A stretch of 64,000 nucleotides of DNA from JAZKFT01 sp963845495 (GTDB lineage: Bacteria; Bacteroidota; Bacteroidia; Chitinophagales; Chitinophagaceae), in the NCBI GenBank assembly GCA_963845495.1, contig CAWJTH010000078.1, forward strand, positions 1 through 64,000. The letters are read 5' to 3'. Each line of letters begins with the position of its first letter. Positions within the stretch are counted from its first letter, which is position 1. The notes under the pieces were generated by a model, which worked only from the letters and a program-made list of their open reading frames with translations, was not told the DNA's origin and made no database searches. Both the position numbers and the translations under genes were made by a program. Shown in pieces: positions 36,269 through 43,898 of the stretch.

Positions 36269-36830
36269 AATGTCTCTCACATTGTCCTTTAATCGTATTA
36301 AATAATATTAACTGCTTCCCTTCGCCATGTACAAGGCTTTCCCTTGCCCGGACTACTACGGAAGCTCCGGTTACCATGCCGGGTATTCAAAGACCTATAG
36401 TCTTATAGCCACGCCAGTGGCATTCCAGTTTAGGTAATCCCCATTTAGACATTTAGTAACATAGCTTAACAGACTATCGGATATGACTTCCGCCCTTTAT
36501 TACTTATCGTAATTGCGCTGTACTCCGTTTATGCTCATAACCTATACACATCGGGTTAGAGTAGTACAGTCTAACGGTTATAATTACCTTCCGTTAGAGC
36601 TCCCCATGCAACCGCTCCGGCTGTCATTTAATCAGTATGGATTTTATCCTTATGTCTGTATTTTATCTCCCCATTCAGTCGCAGTTTGGTAATTAACTGA
36701 CTTATGAGTTTGCCGACATGCTACACTCCCCTCTGGTTTCCCTTTCGGATAAGTCGGCTGATAATTGACGTCTAAACGCTTGTCAAAGAACTTGCTAAGT
36801 TCTATTTACTAAATGCCCTTATGGGCGCAC

Positions 36831-37175
36831 ATGTAAATGGGGATGTCCCGCATCATGATGCTGATACACTAAATAAGGTTGTTTTCCAAAACCTAAGCCT
36901 TCCATGTAGTCATCTGCAATCTGCTGAAGAATATCTTTATCCAAGTTTTCACCTACTGCAAAATTTAACGAAACATGCAAGGTATTGACAAGTGTAAGCT
37001 GGTTACGTTTCGCAAGATCTGTCAGCCTTTCCAACTTATTGTTGAATGTTAGATCGAGCGGGTCTTTAAGATAACCTTGTGCTAAAATCAGTTCTGCTTT
37101 GCCCAATCCCACCTTATGTTCATTGTAATTTATTGCACCGATGATGCTTCGTCCGGTTTTAATTTTTGCGACCAT
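36831..37175 (-). CDS. Relaxase, 5' exon with histidine triad
   Basis: 115 codons from MVAKIKTGRSIIGAINYNEH to YQHHDAGHPHLH. The end is the metal-binding triad HHDxxHxHxH of MOBP/MobB relaxases; Tyr15 or Tyr17 region residues near the N-terminus may carry the nicking tyrosine (not certain). The intron starts right after the last histidine codon. The gene start overlaps mobC by 46 bases. The relaxase nicks oriT and leads the strand into the recipient. Confidence 0.75.
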
Positions 37176-37552
37176 AATTCTGAGAAATTTTGCATCCGCT
37201 CTTTGATTTGCATAATTGCCGGATCAACCTTACTTCCAATAATCGAAAGTAGATTAAGCCATAACCGGCTATCTGCATTTCCATGGGCACTGTTAATTTG
37301 CCGTACCGCCTGGTTGAGATTATTACCGATAGCATTAAGTTCTCTCCGCAGCAGAGCAAGCTCTTCCAATAAATCATCCATTGATTTATCCCGGTAGTTT
37401 ACGGTAATTGGTTTTTCAAGCAATACAGACCTGATGTACTCGCTCATTTTTAAAAATCTTGTTTTCTTAAAGCGGGTATCAATTACTTTAAATTCGTTGG
37501 GTTTGAACCGTGTGGTTACTTTGCGTTCCCTGTTTTCTTCTTCATTTTCCAT
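37130..37552 (-). CDS. MobC-like relaxosome protein
   Basis: 140 residues. An N-terminal ribbon-helix-helix type region (TRFKPNEFKVIDTRFKKTRF, KMSEYIRSVLLEK) is followed by the signature LLRRELNAIGNNLNQAVRQI of the PF05713 mobilisation family. It binds near oriT and helps the relaxase open the DNA. The 3' end overlaps the relaxase start by 46 bases, so the two are co-translated. In CTnDOT nomenclature it would be called MobA. It is intact. Confidence 0.85.
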   Translation of the reverse strand: MENEEENRERKVTTRFKPNEFKVIDTRFKKTRFLKMSEYIRSVLLEKPITVNYRDKSMDDLLEELALLRRELNAIGNNLNQAVRQINSAHGNADSRLWLNLLSIIGSKVDPAIMQIKERMQNFSELWSQKLKPDEASSVQ

Positions 37553-37565
37553 TCCTTAAATCTTT

Positions 37566-37655
37566 AAAAATCCGACCTCGGAGGATTTTTCCATGGCCCC
37601 CGACTGACTTCGGAAGGTAGGGGCAAGATTCGTTTGTCGGACAAACGTTTATCTT
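37566..37655. other. Candidate origin of transfer (oriT)
   Basis: Three inverted repeats lie in the 179-base gap upstream of mobC: AAAAATCC/GGATTTTT (37,566-37,573 and 37,583-37,590), GCCCC/GGGGC (37,596-37,600 and 37,620-37,624), and the perfect palindrome CGTTTGTC-G-GACAAACG (37,631-37,647) flanked by AAGAT/ATCTT. Position next to the relaxase pair and the stacked repeats suit an oriT. The nick site is not identified. The first hairpin could also be a terminator for the upstream gene. Confidence 0.45.
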
Positions 37656-37731
37656 GCTGATTGCTATTAAGAGGCAATCTCATCCTTTAGGACGTCTTCA
37701 ACCTTCATCCATTCTTTAATGACTGCCACCG

Positions 37732-37989
37732 TTATGACTTCTTCAATTTGGCATCTAAGAAGAATTTTAAAGCATCTATACTGATGTCTTTAAGAGAATG
37801 GTCATATTCCACTCCATAAGACTTCATGCGCTTTAAAAGCCCCTTTGGAATCCACACATTTAGTTGCGCTTCGTCTTCCTTAGCAATAACGTTTTGCCTG
37901 ACAGGATGCACCTCCTGTATCGGTGTTTTTGGAGTTTCCTTCTTTAGCTTATCTGCTAAACCACCCAGCTTGTCTTTATAATCTGTCAT
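37732..37989 (-). CDS. Small TraB-position protein (RHH-like)
   Basis: 85 residues from the ATG at 37,989 (MTDYKDKLGGLADKLKKETP). The C-terminal half (LNVWIPKGLLKRMKSYGVEYDH, then SIDALKFFLDAKLKKS) resembles a ribbon-helix-helix DNA-binding unit. It follows the ParA gene by about 70 bases, so it may be the DNA-binding partner of ParA. Proteins here are named TraB in CTnDOT-like operons, but the name carries no function. Confidence 0.55.
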   Translation of the reverse strand: MTDYKDKLGGLADKLKKETPKTPIQEVHPVRQNVIAKEDEAQLNVWIPKGLLKRMKSYGVEYDHSLKDISIDALKFFLDAKLKKS

Positions 37990-38033
37990 TGTAAACCTTT
38001 CTTTAAGTTCTCCATTGCACATGAGATTTTAGC

Positions 38034-38061
38034 AATTACATAAATATGTATTTATGTAATT
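38034..38061. repeat. Perfect inverted repeat at the parA stop
   Basis: AATTACATAAATA (38,034-38,046) and TATTTATGTAATT (38,049-38,061) are perfect complements with a TG spacer. The repeat overlaps the parA stop. It shares the core TACATAAAT with the array upstream of parA, so the two may be bound by the same protein. Confidence 0.55.
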
Positions 38062-38665
38062 ATGCACTGATGCGGTTAACAATCTCCTCCGCTAAGGATG
38101 TTATCTCCTCCTTTGCTTTAACATCCGTTCCCTGAAGTACACCAGCGGTAATTGATGACCTTGCTATACTCACCCTATCATGGATCATAGTTTCTAAAAC
38201 TGGTATTTCCATGCCTTCCAAAAGGCCGCTGACCTCTTTAGTAATACCCGAACGCGGCTTAATCATATTCATAACTATTCCGGCCCGAATTTCCGGTTGC
38301 CTTTCCTGTGCATCTTTCACCAGCGCAATTGTCGAACGTATCGCCATAACATCAAAAAATCCAGCTTTTGTAGGAATTAATATAAAATCCGAAAGGCTGA
38401 ATAGTTCAAGCAGTTTGTTCGATAGGTATGGAGGGGTATCAACTATAATCAGGTCATAGTCTAAATCTTTAATTTCCTGTAGTTGGTCGTTGCCTACTAC
38501 AGCAAGACCTGGTAACTCGTCTTTGATGTGATAAAGGCTGCCTTGCAAATCCGTATCAACTAAAGCAACGTTTAATTGATCCTGAAAGCAAACTGCCAAA
38601 TTCATTGCCAGTGTGCTTTTTCCTACGCCACCTTTTTGGTGGGCTACTGTGATGATCTTTCCCAT
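38060..38665 (-). CDS. parA: ParA-family ATPase (TraA position)
   Basis: 201 residues from the ATG at 38,665 (MGKIITVAHQKGGVGKSTLA). The deviant Walker A is KGGVGKST, the A' motif is VDTDLQGS (Leu in place of the usual Pro), and Walker B is LIIVDTPPYL. ParA proteins segregate DNA or position complexes at the expense of ATP; in conjugative elements they are the first gene (TraA) of the transfer operon. The frame is open for 56 codons upstream, but this crosses the repeat array and is unlikely to be translated. Confidence 0.8.
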   Translation of the reverse strand: MGKIITVAHQKGGVGKSTLAMNLAVCFQDQLNVALVDTDLQGSLYHIKDELPGLAVVGNDQLQEIKDLDYDLIIVDTPPYLSNKLLELFSLSDFILIPTKAGFFDVMAIRSTIALVKDAQERQPEIRAGIVMNMIKPRSGITKEVSGLLEGMEIPVLETMIHDRVSIARSSITAGVLQGTDVKAKEEITSLAEEIVNRISA

Positions 38666-38686
38666 GTTCTGTAATTCTAAATTGTT

Positions 38687-38862
38687 ATAAATACATAATG
38701 CTGTAATTGCATAATGCTGTAAATCTTTAAATACATAAATCTTCAATTGCAGACTTTCTGTAAATACATAATGCTGTAAATCTGTATTTCTATAAATGCA
38801 AGTTTCTTGAATTACATAATTCCATAAATACATATTGCTGTAAATACATAAATCTGTAATTA
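38687..38862. repeat. Direct-repeat array in the parA leader
   Basis: Degenerate copies of TAAATACATAATGCTG, each usually followed by TAAATCT, start at about 38,688, 38,709, 38,728, 38,760 and 38,824-38,842. They fill the 195 bases between the upstream gene and the parA start. Their spacing of roughly 20-35 bases, A/T richness and position next to parA suggest a centromere-like (parS) site or an operator for ParA or its partner. It is not a CRISPR: there are no uniform spacers. Confidence 0.55.
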
Positions 38863-39195
38863 TGTATCAGGAAAGGCGATACGTTTAGCTTCCTGCCGTT
38901 CCAGCAATTTTGCGTTTTGAATTGTGTTGTCTATCCAGTCTTTTGCTAAAACTTTCCAATTTTTTTGAGGCCTGCCTGTAATCGTTCTCCATTGCAGTTT
39001 GTCATGGTGCTGAAAAAAACTTTTTGCATCAGGTAAAGCAAGGTTTTGTTGAAGGAAATAAATTGCCACATGATTGATCAGCGGCGGGATGTTGTGACCC
39101 ATTCCCTGATTGATACAATCAGTCAAATTGTCATCATAAATTTTGATAACATCCTTTTGTTGCACTACCCTTCGTTTAGCCTTCCGCTTTAACAT
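38860..39195 (-). CDS. Hypothetical ICE protein (111 aa)
   Basis: Starts MLKRKAKRRVVQQKDVIKIY, strongly basic at the N-terminus, then helical (HVAIYFLQQNLALPDAKSFF, KNWKVLAKDWIDNTIQNAKL). No known motif. It lies between the HTH gene (3 bases away) and the parA leader array, so it is probably co-transcribed with them. A DNA-binding role is possible given the basic N-terminus, but nothing shows it directly. Confidence 0.55.
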   Translation of the reverse strand: MLKRKAKRRVVQQKDVIKIYDDNLTDCINQGMGHNIPPLINHVAIYFLQQNLALPDAKSFFQHHDKLQWRTITGRPQKNWKVLAKDWIDNTIQNAKLLERQEAKRIAFPDT

Positions 39196-39198
39196 ACC

Positions 39199-39516
39199 TT
39201 AATACTTAACCACCATTGGACTTTGCATTAACTCCTCAATTTTGTCTGCATCGTAATAGGTCGTATTTCCTAACATGGTAAAAGGTATTTTACCGTTATC
39301 CCGCAGTCGCTGTAATTTTCCATGAGAGATGTTTAATACTTTTCTAACCTCAATGGCTTTCAGCCATTTTTTACTTTTTCCCTTAACCTGGTCTTTTAAG
39401 ATGGATTTAAGTTCAGAAAGCAACAGGTCTTTAAATTCTATAAGGTCGCCTACAGTAATTAACTGGTCGCGGAAAACCTTTCCATGTTTCTCAAAATGTG
39501 AAATGACTTTTTCCAT
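39199..39516 (-). CDS. Excisionase-like helix-turn-helix protein
   Basis: 105 residues from the ATG at 39,516 (MEKVISHFEKHGKVFRDQLI). The C-terminal half is a MerR/Xis-type helix-turn-helix: WLKAIEVRKVLNISHGKLQR, then LRDNGKIPFTMLGNTTYYDA. Proteins of this family regulate excision or the transfer operon in CTnDOT-type elements. It is the first gene of the minus-strand conjugation block, just inside hairpin repeat copy 2. Confidence 0.75.
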   Translation of the reverse strand: MEKVISHFEKHGKVFRDQLITVGDLIEFKDLLLSELKSILKDQVKGKSKKWLKAIEVRKVLNISHGKLQRLRDNGKIPFTMLGNTTYYDADKIEELMQSPMVVKY

Positions 39517-39560
39517 AATCAATATTTTAATTCGACAAAATTGAAGAGGAAGAAATTAAG

Positions 39561-39597
39561 TTTTTCACCACTCGTACATGAGTTAGGTGTTTTTTTA
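39561..39597. repeat. Hairpin repeat, copy 2
   Basis: Same segment as at 30,053-30,096, containing TTTTTCACCACTC and GTACATGAGTTAGGTGTTTT. It lies 45 bases upstream of the first gene of the conjugation block. On the minus strand it ends in a run of A's, and on the plus strand in a run of T's, so copy 2 could also act as a plus-strand terminator. Confidence 0.55.
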
Positions 39598-39708
39598 TTC
39601 AGAGGAGACGGTGAAATATCAAGAATAGGACAACAAAAAATTGCCTATATCTATATTTTCATATCTTTAAAACATCATTTAGTACTATAAATAAAACTAA
39701 ATACAAGA

Positions 39709-42511
39709 ATGAATTCTGACTTTAAATTTTTGCAGGGTGGCGGTGAGATGGGTGAACTAATCCGATCCACGGACTGGTCTAAAACTCCCATTGGTGACGT
39801 AAGCACTTGGCCCACAGAGTTAAGAATTGCTACAGGCATCATGCTATCTACTCCCTTCCCAATGTATATCGCGTGGGGTAAAGAATATATTCAACTTTAT
39901 AATGATGGTTACCGACCGATACTTGGCTCTACCAAACATCCTCAAGCTATGGGCATCAGTACGAGGGAAACATTCGCAGAAATATGGCACATCATTGGGT
40001 CGATGTTTGACGGGGTAATGGCAGGCAATGCCGTTGGTTTTCCTAATTTTATGCTGCCACTTGAAAGAAACGGCTATGTCGAAGAATGTTTTTTCGACTT
40101 TTCTTACAGCCCGATCAGTGACGAAGACGGGAATATTGGCGGTGTACTGGTAACAGTGATAGAAATTACCGAAAAGGTTCAAAGGGCTTAAAGAGCTTAA
40201 CAACGCAAAGCGGGATTTAGAAGACGCGAAAGGAGAAACAGAAAAGCAACGCGACCAATTGAAAAAATTCTTTATGGCGGCGCCCGCCGGCATTTGCGTA
40301 TTAGGTGGCAAAGACTTTGTTTTCGAATTGGTCAATCCTGCCTACCAGGCAATTTTACCAAACAGGGAACTATTAAATCGCCCACTGTTTGAGGCATTGC
40401 CCGAATTACGTGGTCAGCCATTACAAAAGCTTTTAGAAAACGTTTATGAAACTGGGGCATCTGAACGGGTTTTGGAGCAAATGATCCCTGTTGCGGAGTT
40501 CGACGGAGGACCTCTTATTGAAAGGTATTTTAATTTTAACTACCAGGCCCGGTTAGATACTGATGGCAAAATAGATGGTATATTGGTTTTTGTTTATGAG
40601 GTTACCGAAATCGTTTTCGCAAAAAACCAATTGACAGCGAACGCTGATTTTCTACAAAGTCAATTAAATGCTATTCCCGAAATAGCCTGGACAAACACTA
40701 TCGATGGGGAAGTAGATTTTTATAACCAGAAATGGTTTGATTATACAGGGTTGAACTTTGCTGAAACTAAGGCATGGGGATGGAAGGATGTAATCCATCC
40801 GGACGATCTGGACTTTAACCTTGCAAGTTACCGCAGTATTTTACAGGGAACGACCGGCGGGCAGTTTGAGGTTAGGGAAAAGAGCGTTGACGGTGAGTTT
40901 AGATGGCATGTAGTAAGGATGATGCCAATTAAAAACAAAAACGGAACCATTCACAAATGGATTGGTACCGCGACTGACATTCACGAATTAAAGGAAACTA
41001 ACGAAAAACTCGCTAGTGCCCGTGAGCAGTTAGAAATAACTATTGACGCATTAAGTGCAAGCGAAGCTAACTTAAGCGGAATCATCCTTCAGGCTCCCGT
41101 CGCAATGGGGCTATTTTTAGGTCAGGAAATGAAACTTGAAATAATTAATGACAAGTTTCTGGAGCTTTGGGACAAAGATAAAACGGTATTAGGCAAAACC
41201 CTGCACGAGGCACTTCCCGAATTAATTGGCCAACCCTATCAACAAATTATGTTGGAGGTCTATCATACAGGAGAACCATATTTTGGCAACGAGGCTAAAG
41301 TCGAACTTTATAGACAAGGTAAATTGAAACCTGGCTATTTTAATTTTATTAACCAACCATTTATCAATAAGGAGGGTAATATTATAGGTATCATCGTTGT
41401 AGCGAATGAAGTTACTGATCAGGTTAATGCAAGAAATGAACTGGAACGTGTATACGAGCAGGTCAGGCTATCCAAGGAGGCCGCCCAATTAGGAACATTC
41501 GACATGGATTTGGTATTAGGAACCATGGAATGGGATGAACGTTGCCGCACACTCTTTGGCATCAGTCATCATAATAAGGTGACCTACGAAGACGATTTCT
41601 TACCGGGCCTGCATCCCGAAGACAAGGAAAGAATCATCAAAATTATAAACGATGTGTTTGTCAAAGCGAAAAGCAATGGCGTTTATGATGTGGAATATAG
41701 AACTATCGGAGTAGAAGATCAGAAATTGCGCTGGGTAAGGGCGAAGGGGCAGGCTTATTTCAACGAGGAAGATGTCCCTATTCGCTTCATTGGATCTGTA
41801 CTTGATATAACAGAGCAAAAAAATGATGAGCTACGAAAAAATGACTTTATCGGCATGGTGAGTCATGAACTGAAAACTCCTTTGACGTCTTTAACGGCAC
41901 TAATTCAAATGCTGAACCTTAAATTGAAAACAAATGCAGATGCTTTTATTCCGTCTGCTTTAGGAAAGGCCAATTTACAGGTTAAGAAGATGAGTAACAT
42001 GATCAACGGCTTTCTTAATGTTTCACGATTAGAATCGGGAAAAATGATTTTAGCCAAAACTGAGTTTGATTTGGAGAAACTCATTAAGGAAATAATAGAC
42101 GAAACCGAGCTAATTATTTCAAGTCAAATTTTAAAGTTTGAGCCCTGCAATCCAGTGCCTGTTATAGCCGATTATGATAAGATAGGATCTGTACTAACGA
42201 ACTTGATTAGTAATGCTATTAAATATTCTCCGAAAAATGAGGAGATCACTGTAAAATGCCAGGTTGTTGAAAGCAAAGCAGTTGTTAGTGTAAAGGATAA
42301 AGGAATAGGGATAAAACCAAAGGATAAAGAAAAATTATTTGAACGCTACTACCGGGTGCAAACAAGCCATACGCAACACATCTCGGGATTTGGCATAGGG
42401 CTTTATCTCAGCGCTGAAATCATCGAAAGACATAATGGTAAGATATGGGTTGAAAGCGAGCCAGATAAAGGATCCACATTTTATTTTGAACTGCCGTTAC
42501 AAGCATTGTAG
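39709..42511 (+). CDS. Multi-PAS sensor histidine kinase (one frameshift)
   Basis: The N-terminal part (MNSDFKFLQGGGEMGELIRS, MYIAWGKEYIQLYNDGYRPI) is a PAS-like domain shared with the kinase at 43,899-46,283. A one-base shift at about 40,185 (KVQRA stop versus KGLKELNNAK) separates it from the rest. Then four PAS domains follow (about residues 165-280, 290-400, 430-540 and 555-680), then HisKA with FIGMVSHELKTPLTSLT and a HATPase_c with NLISNAIKYSP, DKGIGIKPKD and GFGIGLYLS. No membrane segment, so it senses cytosolic signals. About 930 residues. The cognate receiver is not adjacent. Confidence 0.8.
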
Positions 42512-42738
42512 AAACCAAATGATAAATCAGCATTGCTCGAAAAAATAGCTTGAAACAGAACCTACCATGAGATTTTAGCTTTGGTCACCGGATTACTTAG
42601 CGGGAGAAGGAAGCGTATTTACTATTAGGGCCTCCCTTAAAAAATAGGGGGCTGAAAAATCGAACCTGAAATTTATACCTAAAATTGTTTTTTAAGTAAC
42701 AAACTTTACCTAAATCTGTAATTTTTAGATTGACTCGA

Positions 42739-43845
42739 TCAAATGTATTTTTTATTTTTCAGTAATGGGAGGCGAACGTTGAAGACTGAGCCGATGCCTG
42801 GGGCGCTTTCAACTTCAATATGACCGCCCATTGCCTCTATCTGGAATTTTGTGATATATAATCCAATGCCTTTGGCATCTTTATTTCCGTTAAACGTCTG
42901 GTATATCTGAAACAACTTTTTACGATATTTTTTTAAATCTATACCGATCCCGTTATCTTCAAAACGAAGCAAAATCTCGTCGCCAAATCTTTCTGCACTA
43001 ATCCGGATAATAGCCTGCTTATCTAAAGCCCGGTATTTGATCCCGTTGGTTAGCAAATTCAGGATAATACTTTCCAAATAGGATAGGTTGGTCCTTAGAT
43101 TAATTGAACCAGGCACTTCATTGATAACATGGACACCGGACGTCTCGACCTGTATCTTCAAAAGGTCAATACGACTTGTGATGACAGTCAGTAAATTTAC
43201 CTCCTGGGTCGGAAGGTGTCCACTATTTTCAGCATGGGCGATTTCATGAAGGTTCCCGACGGTCGAGGAGAAATCGGTGGAAATATCTTCCAGATATCGA
43301 AATAACAATTCCTTTTCTGCCGGGTCTACAGCCTCTTTATAAAGCGCAAGTACCTCTTTTAAATTAAACGCATAGGTTTTTAAATTATGCGAAACAATAT
43401 TGGCAAAATTAAGCAGGCGCTCATTTTGGTTAATGATTACCCGATTAGATGCCAGCAACTCCTTTTCCAATACCTTGAGGCTGGTTATATCAATAATCTG
43501 GGCAAAAAATCCCCGTATTTCGCCCTCAACACGATCCGGGTAATAATTCGCCAATACATGTCGCGTTTCCCCGCTAACAACTTTTACTTCTCTTTCAAAC
43601 ATTTGCGGCTCGCCATTCAACGCTAATAGTATAAATGGAAGGTTTTTTTCATAGTTATCCCCTAAAAATTCCTTCATTGTTAGCTGACCGGCCATATTGT
43701 GACATCGTTCACCGAACCAGGCGAGATAGGCGGAGTTTGCAAACCTGCATAACTGGTTTTTGTCCCAGTAAGCGAGCAGGGATGAAACACCGTCAGCTAC
43801 GGAGTGCAATAAATATTCATTGTTAGGGGTAGAATTTAGATCCAT
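42739..43845 (-). CDS. PAS sensor histidine kinase
   Basis: 368 residues from the ATG at 43,845 (MDLNSTPNNEYLLHSVADGV). One PAS domain (about 15-130, YWDKNQLCRFANSAYLAWFG) is followed by a HisKA-type domain whose phosphoacceptor is H153 in NIVSHNLKTYAF, and a HATPase_c (LNLLTNGIKYRA, FEDNGIGIDLKK, KGIGLYITKFQ). It is soluble and probably cytosolic. It is the only short kinase of the group, between two larger paralogous kinases and convergent with the one at 39,709. 42,512-42,738 between them shows no gene. Confidence 0.85.
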   Translation of the reverse strand: MDLNSTPNNEYLLHSVADGVSSLLAYWDKNQLCRFANSAYLAWFGERCHNMAGQLTMKEFLGDNYEKNLPFILLALNGEPQMFEREVKVVSGETRHVLANYYPDRVEGEIRGFFAQIIDITSLKVLEKELLASNRVIINQNERLLNFANIVSHNLKTYAFNLKEVLALYKEAVDPAEKELLFRYLEDISTDFSSTVGNLHEIAHAENSGHLPTQEVNLLTVITSRIDLLKIQVETSGVHVINEVPGSINLRTNLSYLESIILNLLTNGIKYRALDKQAIIRISAERFGDEILLRFEDNGIGIDLKKYRKKLFQIYQTFNGNKDAKGIGLYITKFQIEAMGGHIEVESAPGIGSVFNVRLPLLKNKKYI

Positions 43846-43898
43846 TCGTAAAAGCAATACTAATATAGCTAAAAGTAGTAAAGGGCTATTATATTTTA

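Larger units (their letters stand above)
34331..36830 (-). mobile_element. Group II intron interrupting the relaxase gene
   Basis: On the minus strand the intron starts GTGCG at 36,830 (group II 5' consensus GUGYG) and ends AC at 34,331, 2,500 bases. Domain V is recognisable near the 3' end, and a reverse-transcriptase gene sits in the middle. A candidate exon-binding site (intron bases 36,439-36,452) contains AUGU and AAAUGGGG, complementary to the 12 exon bases before the splice site with a 2-base bulge. It lies in the same orientation as the host gene, so splicing can restore the relaxase. 36,269-36,830 is the structured RNA (domains I-III). Confidence 0.85.

Noticed and set aside
38666..38833. 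N-terminal extension of ParA through the repeats
   Set aside because: ParA proteins start at the MGKIITVAHQKGG type sequence; the upstream frame is low-complexity translation of the direct repeats.
38687..38862. CRISPR-like array
   Set aside because: Copies are degenerate, spacers are absent or uneven and no cas genes are near.
42512..42738. Regulatory element between convergent kinases
   Set aside because: No clear hairpin with T run, repeat or frame could be seen.
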